Of a stretch of DNA of 10,468 nucleotides, positions 1-7,510 are shown piece by piece. The notes below the pieces were generated by a model that made no database searches, was not told where the DNA came from, and saw nothing but the letters and a program-made list of their open reading frames with translations. Each line of letters starts with the position of its first letter. The first letter of the stretch is position 1. This DNA comes from Physocladia obscura (Eukaryota > Chytridiomycota > Chytridiomycetes > Chytridiales > Chytriomycetaceae). Made by a program: the position numbers and the translations under genes. The stretch covers positions 1-10,468 of the forward strand of contig JADGJH010001356.1 of assembly GCA_027596945.1 (NCBI GenBank), written 5' to 3'.

Positions 1-1
1 C

Positions 2-8
2 ATAAATA
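2..8 (+). promoter_or_regulatory. TATA-like box upstream of the DJ-1-like gene
   Basis: An ATAAATA element lies at the window edge, 53 nt before the ATG at 55. The second DJ-1-like start at 1973 has a TATAAAAA box 49 nt upstream, so the two copies share a similar promoter spacing. The upstream side is cut off by the window, so this is a positional inference. Confidence 0.3.
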
Positions 9-54
9 GAGCCGAAGATGCTGTGTACAAGAAAAAATAACTCAAAAAGCAAAA

Positions 55-786
55 ATGAAATCAATTCCCTTCATTATCACCAGCCACGGCGAACTTGGAT
101 CCACTGGAAAGAAAACTGGCTACTGGGTTTCGGAGGTTGCCCATCCGTACAACTACCTCAAGAACAAGTACAATATCGTGTTTGCATCGCCGAAAGGTTG
201 TGTTTCACCTGTTGATCCTGCCTCTGTTGTACAAGAAGCAAACGACAAAATTTCCGTCGAATTCCTTGCCAACCCAGTTGGGAATGAGCTCATCACAAAC
301 ACTTAAGTCCTTTCTTCCCTAAAGCCAGAAGACTTTGATGCAATCTTCTATCCTTGCGGTCATGGTCCTATGTACGATTTGTTCTCAGCCGCAACATCAA
401 ATGGTTTGTTTATTTAATTTTCTTTCCTTATTTATTTCTGACATTATTTATCTTGCAGCTTTTGCAGCTAAATCATGGGAACTCAGCAAAATTGTCGCAT
501 CAGTCTGTCACGGGCCATCTGGAGTTGCAAACGTGAAGCTCAGCAATGGAACATTCCTTGTTGCTGGCAAAAAAGTAACTGGTTTTACCAATACGGAGGA
601 AGACGCAGTCCAACTTTCTTCAGTTGTCCCGTTTCTTCTCGAAGACAAACTAAAGAAAATGGCTTAAGGTACACCAAGATTGCAGACTGGGCAAATTATG
701 TTGTTGCGGACAGTAAATTGGTGACTGGACAGAATCTTGCATTTGCAGAGGGTGTGGCAAAGAAGATTGATGAACTCTTGTCTTAA
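55..786 (+). pseudogene. DJ-1/PfpI family (Hsp31-like, class I glutamine amidotransferase fold), broken
   Basis: With its breaks ignored this reads as a DJ-1/PfpI protein of about 225 aa, a usual length for the Hsp31-like group. Known members are glyoxalase III-type enzymes or protein/metabolite repair factors, usually cytosolic. The N-terminus has the family TGKKTGYW motif followed by the conserved Glu (E27); FYPCGHGPMYDL stands where relatives have FFPGGHGP; the nucleophile elbow is ASVCHGPSG with Cys near residue 133; the C-terminal part has KLVTGQN. One intron fits at 404-458 (donor GTTTGT, acceptor TTGCAG, 55 nt), joining ATSN to AFAAKSW. Two lesions break the frame. TAA at 304-306 replaces a codon that is usually Lys between ITNT and VLSSLKPEDFD. 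After KKMA near 662-668 the frame is lost, and YTKIADW resumes one base out of register. Both could be true decay or assembly error. Catalytic residues are intact, so any inactivation is recent. Confidence 0.8.
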
Positions 787-948
787 ATTCCAAAAAACAT
801 TTTTATCTACTGACAGGTTGGATGTCAAAAATCAATTTGATATACCCAATCTAATTCCTAGTCAATGTGGAATGTTCAAAAGCCAACCATTGACCATTGC
901 CCGAAAAACCTATACAGTCTGTCCCACAAAAATTGAACAAAATAAAAA
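787..948. other. Intergenic, 3' flank of the DJ-1-like gene
   Basis: No supported gene. It is AT-rich and contains AATAAA at 941-946, about 155 nt after the DJ-1 stop, which could be its polyadenylation signal. A 77-codon open frame starting at 737 overlaps the DJ-1 end and looks like a shadow. Confidence 0.4.
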
Positions 949-1074
949 ATGTTCACTGAACACAAAATAGAGCGCATCCTTGATTTACGCAAGGTCCATA
1001 TCCACTGGGACATCATTGCAGAGAAATTAAATAAGCCTTCTGCTAATCTCTGCTCTTGGTACTGCAGAAATTAA
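949..1074 (+). pseudogene. Myb/SANT-like domain fragment
   Basis: A 41-codon open frame begins with an ATG and stops at 1072-1074. It contains FTEHKIERILDLRK, then HWDIIAEKLNKPS, then CSWYCRN. The spacing of hydrophobic and aromatic residues (I-L-L, then W-x2-IA-x2-L, then C-x-W-Y) resembles one Myb/SANT repeat of fungal DNA-binding proteins, where a motif such as W-x2-IA-x2-L-x-R is followed by C-x2-R-Y. A stop lies just upstream in the same frame (943-945) and no further repeat is visible on either side, so this is probably a remnant or a lone exon rather than a whole gene. The assignment is by eye only. Confidence 0.35.
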
Positions 1075-1191
1075 TTTTAAGAGAAAATGAAAAAGGGATC
1101 CTAACACACAAACTTTCACACGAAACCAATAACCTAATTCCCACACAAGGTCAAAGTGGAAAAACAAAAACAAAAAAAAACAATTGCAAAA
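1075..1191 (+). promoter_or_regulatory. Probable promoter and A-rich leader of the 1192 gene
   Basis: A CCAAT element (in CGAAACCAATAACC, near 1126) precedes the start by about 65 nt. The last 30 nt before the ATG at 1192 are almost only A with scattered C, as in many fungal 5' leaders. Confidence 0.3.
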
Positions 1192-1737
1192 ATGCGCAGA
1201 GAAGGAAACACGTTTAGCAGCTCACGCCACAGACCCATTTCAACAAACTCTTCGCTTAGATACAAAGCACCAGATACAACCACAACCAATTATTTTATTC
1301 TCCCAGCAGACATGACTCACCAACAAGCAATCGAACGCGCGCATCTCAGCCAACTGGCCAAATCTCTTGTTAACAGAATGGATCATCCACAATACATTCC
1401 GAACAACAATTCCTGGGCAATTCAACAGTCTCGCGATCTTGCCGCGCTTGGATTTGGAAACGGTCGCACATGTGCATCGTTGAACAGACCCGAAACAGCG
1501 CATTTGAAGGAGGTGGCAGAAGACTCGTGGCGCCAAGTCAGAACGGGAAGAGAAGAAAATATCTACGTGAATTACAATGCGGCGGCAAAGGCACTCAAAA
1601 GACATGTTTACAATATGGAGGCGAAACAGGGCATTCACAGTCATCGTCGCGAACACGAGGAATTTGACATCGCGGATTTTCACGGCGAGGAAAGAGCTCA
1701 CATGCGTTCGTGGCTGAAATCCCGTTTCTTTGAATGA
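1192..1737 (+). CDS. Unidentified intronless protein, 181 aa
   Basis: This is a continuous frame from the first ATG (1192) after an A-rich leader to TGA at 1735-1737. The frame extends upstream to a GTG at 1156, but GTG is not an expected nuclear start. I do not recognise a family. The first 40 residues are rich in Ser, Thr and Arg and look disordered. From about residue 41 (ADMTHQQAIERAH) the protein is polar and helical, with regular charged residues. It ends in the strongly conserved-looking stretch FDIADFHGEERAHMRSW and LKSRFFE. There is no signal peptide, membrane segment, or Cys/His cluster that would suggest zinc binding. AATAAA follows 88 nt after the stop. A second possible start is ATG 1312. 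The opposite strand is open for 177 codons over the same bases, but it starts without context and is Cys/Phe-rich, as expected of a shadow. Confidence 0.65.
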   Translation: MRREGNTFSSSRHRPISTNSSLRYKAPDTTTTNYFILPADMTHQQAIERAHLSQLAKSLVNRMDHPQYIPNNNSWAIQQSRDLAALGFGNGRTCASLNRPETAHLKEVAEDSWRQVRTGREENIYVNYNAAAKALKRHVYNMEAKQGIHSHRREHEEFDIADFHGEERAHMRSWLKSRFFE

Positions 1738-1824
1738 ATTTTCAAAAAACAAGCAAAAACAAAACGGCTTCAATGAGAGCTGCGAATGTGCAATGATTTC
1801 AAAGAGCTTTACTGCGTATCAAAA

Positions 1825-1830
1825 AATAAA
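1825..1830 (+). terminator. Polyadenylation signal AATAAA
   Basis: A canonical AATAAA lies 88 nt downstream of the 1737 stop and is followed by a T-rich stretch. It fits as the 3' processing signal of the 181-aa gene. Confidence 0.5.
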
Positions 1831-1923
1831 GCGCGGTTTTTCGTTTTGTTTTATTTTTGATATTTTTCTTCACACCCTGCAAACAATTATTTGTCAGCAA
1901 CTCATTCATTTGAAATTTCTTAC

Positions 1924-1931
1924 TATAAAAA
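1924..1931 (+). promoter_or_regulatory. TATA box of the second DJ-1-like copy
   Basis: TATAAAAA lies 49 nt upstream of the ATG at 1973, close to the 53 nt seen for the first copy. It suggests that the truncated copy still has a core promoter. Confidence 0.5.
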
Positions 1932-1972
1932 GTGCTCGAAAAGGACCATCAATCGAGAAAACAAACGCAACA

Positions 1973-2047
1973 ATGAAATTGATTCTCTTCATGGTCACTA
2001 ACGACAGCGAACTTGGAGCCCCTGGAAAAAAGTCTGGCTACTGGGTA
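1973..2047 (+). pseudogene. DJ-1/PfpI-like N-terminal fragment, truncated second copy
   Basis: The first 25 codons closely match the start of the gene at 55: MK-I-F--T, then ELG-PGKKSGYWV, including the GKK-GYW motif. Similarity ends abruptly after TGGGTA. The frame runs on to a stop at 2132-2134, but that extension has no resemblance to the family, and the conserved Glu, the CGHGP turn and the VCHGP nucleophile elbow are all missing. GTAAAT at 2045 could be a splice donor, but I could not find a following exon that restores the domain. I read it as the remains of a tandem duplication whose body was lost or replaced. A weakly similar stretch near 2290-2401, ending in a GTAAGT donor-like site, might be another relic. 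Confidence 0.6.
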
Positions 2048-2641
2048 AATCACAAGATTTTCTTAAGGAATTTGAACTCAGAGAAGAAGTGCTGGCTGAA
2101 GATACCAGGGGAAAACTTGGGCATACTGATATAATCAATATAAGCTTTTTTCCTCGACTGACAGAAAGGTGGTTTTTATGGAATAAACCATAACATCTTG
2201 CTTGCAAAAGGATAGTTTGTGTAGCTGCACAGTCTGGTTTCTTTTGTGCCTCTTACAACAAAGTAGTGGACAGAAAGGAAAAAGCTTAAAATATTTCCTG
2301 ATTTTGGAACGATTCTTGTTGAAAAAGGCATTGCATGGGTTTTGAGGGATATGGAAAACAAACAGTGGCTAATGGACAATGCCGGTTCCAATATTATCAA
2401 TGTAAGTTCCAAGTCCAAAGGAAGAAAATAGAGAAGCCAATAAAATAACATGTATAAATATTCGTCGAACTTTTAAAATTATTTTAAGGATGTTGGTAAT
2501 AATTAGTGATGAAAAACGGCGCTAGAATTTGTATGGTTGTCAAGTATTCTTTAACAGGCTGAGCCATGCACGAAAATCAGCAAATGGGTTTTGTTCTGTT
2601 TTTGGCTATTGATTGATTAATTTTGATTGTAGTGATTTTTG
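2048..2641. other. Intergenic region with unassigned relic-like sequence
   Basis: There is no confident gene. Two short plus-strand stretches are open: one with KEFELREEVLAED (about 2068-2160), and one with FGTILVEKGIAW and ENKQWLMDN (about 2288-2401) that ends at a GTAAGT donor-like site. They may be degraded exons of the second DJ-1 copy or chance. The last 100 nt are the promoter and leader of the zinc-finger gene. No clear TATA box is seen there. Confidence 0.35.
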
Positions 2642-4622
2642 ATGAGCGCAACTCAAGGAAACAGCTCCGGGAATTCAATTGGACAAACACAAGCAAGACA
2701 GCCGAACGAAACGCAAGGATGGAAGCAGCCGATTGGCGCCGGTTTGAGCACTGGTTTGGTGGATGATTTGAATGGATTTGGTGTTGGATCCAGTCTGGGA
2801 ATGCTTTTTGACCAGGAACAGCAACACCAACAATCCGACTTAAGCGTTGACGCCGACTTTGACGCAGAAGCACAGCGCCTTGTTGCCCAATTAACACCGG
2901 CCCAGCGAGTGGCGTTGGCGGCTGCGGCACTCGGCGGCACCAGCAACAACAACGCCAACAACAGCATCACCAACAACAGCACTATTGACTACAGCTTGAA
3001 CTACAGTCAGAATAACAAATTCAATTCTAACCAGAGTATTCCGGCTGCTGACCAACAGCTGCAGCTGCAACTACTCGCTTTCCAGTACCAACAGCAACAG
3101 GAGCTCATGGCCCAACAGATTCAAATGCTGCAAATGCAAGTAACGGCTGCACAAATTGCTGGTTCGCCGCTCTCATCGCCCGTGGATCCATTTTTGCCAA
3201 TGTTCCAACAAGAGCATCATCAGCAATTTCTACAGGAACAACTCCAACTACAACAACAGTTGCATCAACAGCAACGACAGCAGCAACAGCAGCAGCAAGA
3301 TATTCATCCGCTTCTCCGTGAATTCTCGCTATCTACAAGTCCTCCAGAATCAACTATGGGAATGAGCAATCAATTTGTTGATCCGTTCTTAGATCCGCTT
3401 CCCCTCACGCGATTCGATTCGGCACTTCAATCAACCTCTACCTCAGGGGCCACCGAAAAAAAGCAAAAGCCACGAGGAATGGGTTCTCTATTTCGCGCTT
3501 TCAGTGGAAGTGCTTCGCCGCCAAGAAACAATAACACAGAACAGCAATCTTTTCCAATATCCAACACCAAATGGCTTGCTGTCGGCCGAAAATCGAGTCC
3601 TCCGAAAGCATCATCGAACTATTCAAAAAATGATAGTGGTAACGAAGAAGATGACGAATCAGAGAATGATAGAATGGATCTGGGGAAATTACTTTCAGCG
3701 AAATCAGCGAAATCATCGAAACTTAAAAGTTTGCGAGCTCGATCTGCAGAAAAGTTGGAAGCAAATATCGGTAGTCAAGATACGCATATAATACAGCATG
3801 ATTCAGATGAAGGAGGTGGTAGCGATGTATCTGCCAATTCGTTGAATAGCCTCAGCAATATCTTGAAAAATTCGATGGCAATTGGTCCGGGAAAGCCGGC
3901 TTTGATTCAACAACCGATTCTGTCAATGCCAACTAAATCTTCTTCGTCGTTTTCTTTACCCCGTTTGAATAATGTTCCCCGAGCCGATAGCAGTAATTCA
4001 TCAAACTCTGCTACTGCAAAAATTAAACGTTCTGATTCAATCACCCAACAAACTGGGTCCGCAGATTTTCTTCTTCAATCAGGAATATCAAAAGGAGCAA
4101 TAAACATCACTTCATCGACACCAAGTGCACCGTCGAGTACTATCGGAAGCGAACTCAGTGATTCGGAAATGTCCATGCCTGATAGTGATTATTTCGCCAG
4201 TTTTGGACTTGTCGCTTCAGATGATTCGGAACATAGCGGAAACAGTCCGAAGCAAGATTTGACTGGCTCAAACGAGTCTGGACATCCATACACTTGTTTG
4301 GCTTGCGGTCGAGCAGTTGAGTTTCTACAAAAAATTATTTTATGTAAATTAAATTTGCTAAAAATTTGAGTTAACTTCCAGTTCTTACGAAAACATGATT
4401 TCAAACGCCATGTTCTTACAAAGCACGAGCCAAGTGGAGCGATAAAGTGTGATACATGCCATAAAACTTTTGCAAGGTGATTTATTTTCTTTTTCTTTTT
4501 GTTCCCACTGAATCTCGTATAAACTTTTTTTATTGGTCATTGCCAGAATGGACGGTGTAAAACGGCATCTGAAAAAAGGGCGGTGTCAAGGTTTGCGAGG
4601 CCAAAGTGGCGAACTGGGATGA
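2642..4622 (+). CDS. C2H2 zinc-finger protein with Gln/Asn/Ser-rich N-terminal region, 614 aa
   Basis: This is a probable nuclear transcription factor. The exons are 2642-4315, 4382-4476 and 4547-4622. The introns are 66 nt (donor GTTGAG, acceptor TTCCAG) and 70 nt (donor GTGATT, acceptor TGCCAG). Splicing rebuilds two fingers exactly. Finger 1 has C552-x2-C555, F559, F565, H568-x4-H573 and spans intron 1; finger 2 has C581-x2-C584, F588, V594, H597-x5-C603 and spans intron 2. The last ligand of finger 2 is Cys, giving a C2HC variant that is common among fungal proteins with a terminal ARMDxxKRHL finger. The first 540 residues are low complexity: an Asn run near 100-115, Gln-rich 136-220, then Ser-rich with acidic patches, as in activation domains. 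The start is the first ATG (2642), with G at -1 and no upstream ATG in frame. Target genes cannot be inferred. Confidence 0.85.
3271..3298 (+). repeat. CAG/CAA polyglutamine tract in the zinc-finger gene
   Basis: A run of CAA and CAG codons, interrupted once by an Arg codon, encodes the longest Gln stretch of the Q-rich domain. Mixed CAA/CAG codons suggest moderate replication stability. Allele length may vary between strains. Confidence 0.7.
3695..3721 (+). repeat. Three tandem 9-nt units inside the zinc-finger gene
   Basis: TCAGCGAAA occurs twice, followed by TCATCGAAA, in frame, coding SAK-SAK-SSK. The repeats add a small basic/serine segment next to an acidic stretch. Confidence 0.75.
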
Positions 4623-5406
4623 CAAAACATACATGAAGCGTAAAAATATGCAACAAATAACTTATTGTCAAACTTTTTTTGTTTTTCTGTTAGTTCCAAT
4701 ATTATTGATTAGGCTATTAATTTTGAAGTCATCTATTTTGCTCTTTTCTCCATATCAGAATTTATACCTTCATAAGATTCACAGAAAATGCAGAAAAGCA
4801 ATCTTGGTAAAAGCCCAAAACAGTAACTTAGCACAAATCCAGGTACCGTCAAAGGTGGGAAACAAGTGACGCAATTGTTATGAAAATAAACTGGTCTTGT
4901 CAGCTTCCGAGAAAACTGTAAAATTTAACCAAATTGTTGGCAGTGACAAATGTTTTTGAGGCTGAATTTCCTTTAACAATCACGTGAGACTTCGTGGTTG
5001 CATTACGTTTCTCTCTAAAGTTCTTGACAGATGACGCAGTTTGATTTTGTACTCCATTTGCAGAAGTAAACTCAGAAAATTTGTGCAGACTCGGAGAGTA
5101 CTGCAATAATATGACTAGGTGTATAAGAAAGGAAAGGAAATTAGTGGAGAATGGTGTATTGGAGCATTAGGAAGGTGGTGCAATTATTGATTTTCTCTGT
5201 CTTTGAAATCAAATCGCAGTCTTCACTTGGAAAAAAACTTTTTTTCTATTTGTCTGTTCAATGTGCTGGGAATTAAATCACTGGATTGAAAAAAAATTTG
5301 TTTGCCTGCCGCAGTTTCTTTTTCAGGCAGTTCAATTTCCACTCCAGAAGTATTCAAGATGGAATCTTCCAGATGACAAACACCAATTACAACAACCTGA
5401 ATAAAT
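4623..5406. other. Region between convergent genes; no confident gene
   Basis: The stretch begins with the 3' UTR of the zinc-finger gene. AATAAA at 4885-4890, 263 nt past the stop, is the best plus-strand polyadenylation signal. On the minus strand two stretches look coding-like. One runs from about 5393 to 5220 after a TTTATTCAG acceptor-like site and includes VVVIGVCHLEDS and GVEIELPEKE. The other begins at 5104 after a pyrimidine-rich tract ending in TTATTGCAG and stays open for 67 codons. They could be extra 3' exons of the minus-strand gene that I end at 5407. No reading connects them cleanly. Confidence 0.4.
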
Positions 5407-7296
5407 TTACACCGCAGTAAACTCTATCATTTTTTCCTCTTCATCAACATGGCTTGTTTTCAATTGTTTCAGTTCATGCGGTAGCAAACCTTCTGCCGCC
5501 AATCTATCTTCACCTCCTTCCCGTTCACATAAATTAGAGTTCATCGTTGGTACAAGAAGATTATTAGATACTGCGGCACCAATGTCAACACCAGCCAATC
5601 TCGCTAAAATGCAAGTCACAGTATCCACACTATCAACAGTAGCTATACAACCGCCATCACCGTCGTTTCCTAATTCGGCAATTTCCGTCACCGCCGTCGA
5701 CAAAAATTTTGGATCCCAGCCTTCTCCACCGCCAGGAATAACGCGTGGTCTCACACTATGCAGTGTAGAATCTCCAAAAACTCCATCCTCGACCTGCAAA
5801 AACGCAGATTGCATGTGTTCAAGAAATTCGTCGTGTAGGTATGCTGGAACTGCGAAAGTTGCCTTTGAGATGCGCATGGCTGATCCAGGGACTAGACAGT
5901 GCAGTGAAATGTTTCTAGATTGGAGAAAAACGCGCGCGTGTTTTGACATTGGTGGAGTTGCGCGCTGGAAGGTTTTGTGGCGCGATCTTTTGTATATATA
6001 TATATTTTTTAGCCTTCAAGTATATTCTTTTGTTTTTTTCTTCTGTTTAATACCTAATAATATCAGTCCATGCACGAAAGGAGTACGCGTTGGAAACACC
6101 AGATGGAAGAAGTGGAGGACATGGAGTTGGAAAGTGCAAGGTAGATGGTTTCGTGGTATCAATAATATAAATTATTTTTGCCGGCAGCGAAGCATATAGT
6201 TTTCCAGAAGGTGGAGTTGGCAATCCTCCGTTCGTTTGCGATCCTGAAGCGCTGATTCTCCCTCTTTTTCTTTTAAGGGTTGGCGGGTCAGATTTCGGAG
6301 AAACAGTATAGGCAGTAGTTAAGATAGAAGCAGGTGAAGATGCAGATAGAGAGACAGCAATGCCAACATCATTATGACTGTCGGATCCAGTTGCACTAAC
6401 TACGTCCTCTATTGGACTCAAGTTTGAAACGCCCGAAAACACATCATTTTTATTGGCAATTGTTGTCGCGGCAGTAACAGTAACAGTATTGTCACCGCCA
6501 TAATCGCCATCAAGGATATCATCAATTTTATCAATGATCCAGTCTTTAAAGTCACCAACAAGAGCAGCAGGGATTGCATGCCGCATAAAGTAAGTTGTAC
6601 TTAATGCGACATATTCTGGGATAACGGTTGCGCCATGTTTTGTGTGTGGCACGCGGCAAAGATTCACTTGGACGTTATCGTTGGAAAATTTTGTGACAAG
6701 GAATTCACGCACCGAGTTGTCAATAGAAAGAAGATCTTTGGGTGTAAATTTTTGCCCAGGAAAGAGTTGGCAGAGAATTGGGGTGTACGGTGTGAGCAGT
6801 GAATGATTGTCAACGGTTTCTAGTTTTAGATTTTATCATTATGAATCGCTGTTTAAAGATAAAAGAAGAATTGGCGCGAAAGTGATGAAAGGACTCATTA
6901 AATTCATTCAATATTGGATATTGCTCGCTGTATCAGAACTGATTGAAATTTATGAGACCATCGGAGAATTTTTCACAGTCCAGTGAGTAGAACTGAAAAA
7001 CACGGAAGATTCCGATAACTCTCACCAACATTCAAGATTGAGCCATTTAATATATTTGTAGAATAGTTGAAACCTTGTTGCTGCGGTTTCTGAACTAAAA
7101 CGAGTTTTTGATTTCCATCTGTCGAAAGCGAGATCTGTGATGTTTCGCAAATTCTTCTGAGAGCTGTAACCTCAGTTTGCAACACGCGAACATCGGAAGA
7201 AAGCGCAAGAGCTTTCGCTTGCTGGAATCGCAGCTGTAATTGTAGTTGCAATCGATCTTCGAGAGATGCGGCATATTTTGCGCGCAATTCTTGCAT
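5407..7296 (-). CDS. Unidentified coiled-coil protein with basic nuclear-type patch, about 514 aa
   Basis: The exons, read on the minus strand, are 7296-7026, 6819-6054 and 5914-5407. The introns are 206 nt (donor GTGAGA, acceptor ACTAG) and 139 nt (donor GTATTA, acceptor TCTAG), and both junctions keep frame. The chosen start, ATG at 7296-7294, follows CACAA with A at -3. Residues 1-55 form a leucine-rich coiled coil (YAASLEDRLQLQ, then VLQTEVTALRRICE) resembling the zipper half of a fungal bZIP. Just upstream, in frame, KEQRNQLTQ vaguely recalls a basic region but lacks the N-x7-R spacing. Residues 92-195 are a globular stretch (CQLFPGQKFTPKDLL, ALVGDFKDWIIDKIDDI). Residues 200-265 are Ser/Thr/Val-rich, LKRKRGR (272-278) looks like a nuclear localisation signal, and residues 300-410 form a second ordered region (AYSFRAWTDIIRNISLHCL). 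I do not recognise the family. The 3' end is uncertain: a 52-nt intron from 5445 to 5394 could skip the stop. Confidence 0.65.
5993..6005. repeat. Short TA microsatellite in an intron
   Basis: (TA)6 plus one T, inside the 139-nt intron (6053-5915) of the minus-strand gene. It adjoins T-rich sequence and has no coding effect. Confidence 0.8.
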
Positions 7297-7510
7297 TTGT
7301 GTGAGTTGGTTTCTCTGTTCTTTTGTTTTGCAGTGGGAAAACTGTTTGAAGATGATAAAGAATCTTTTTAGAGAGTAGATTTGTGTATTATAAAATTGCA
7401 AAAGAATATTGTTGAAGAATACAGTGATGATGTTGCTGATTGGTTTTGTTGTAGAAAAAAAGGTTTCGAGATTCTTTTGACGTTGATTGACTGATCCAAC
7501 AATCTGAAAG
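7297..7510. promoter_or_regulatory. Divergent promoter region between the 7296 (-) and 7511 (+) genes
   Basis: The two start codons are 214 nt apart and point away from each other. On the minus strand the sequence TTTATAAT lies about 95 nt upstream of the 7296 start and may act as a TATA element. The minus frame stays open through this region and encodes a hydrophobic stretch, so a longer N-terminus for the minus gene cannot be excluded. Its composition is unlike the rest of that protein. Confidence 0.45.

Noticed and set aside
277..324. A 48-nt intron (GTTGGG...TAAAG) that would remove the stop at 304-306 in frame
   Set aside because: The stretch it removes (GNELITNT, VLSSLK) aligns well without a gap to the usual family sequence, and the donor is poor, so a nonsense change fits better.
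1240..1773. A 177-codon minus-strand frame
   Set aside because: It mirrors the 1192-1737 gene, is unusually Cys/Phe/Val-rich, and has no promoter or poly(A) context.
4606..4869. An 87-codon hydrophobic plus-strand frame
   Set aside because: It starts at GTG inside the last zinc-finger exon. Its apparent membrane segment comes from a T-rich 3' UTR.
5394..5409. A 16-nt GT...AG segment that would join the 5407 frame to the downstream stretch
   Set aside because: It is far below any plausible intron size for this genome.
5582..6199. A 205-codon plus-strand frame
   Set aside because: It lies antisense to the minus-strand gene, crosses that gene's intron, and is Ser/Pro-rich as expected for a shadow.
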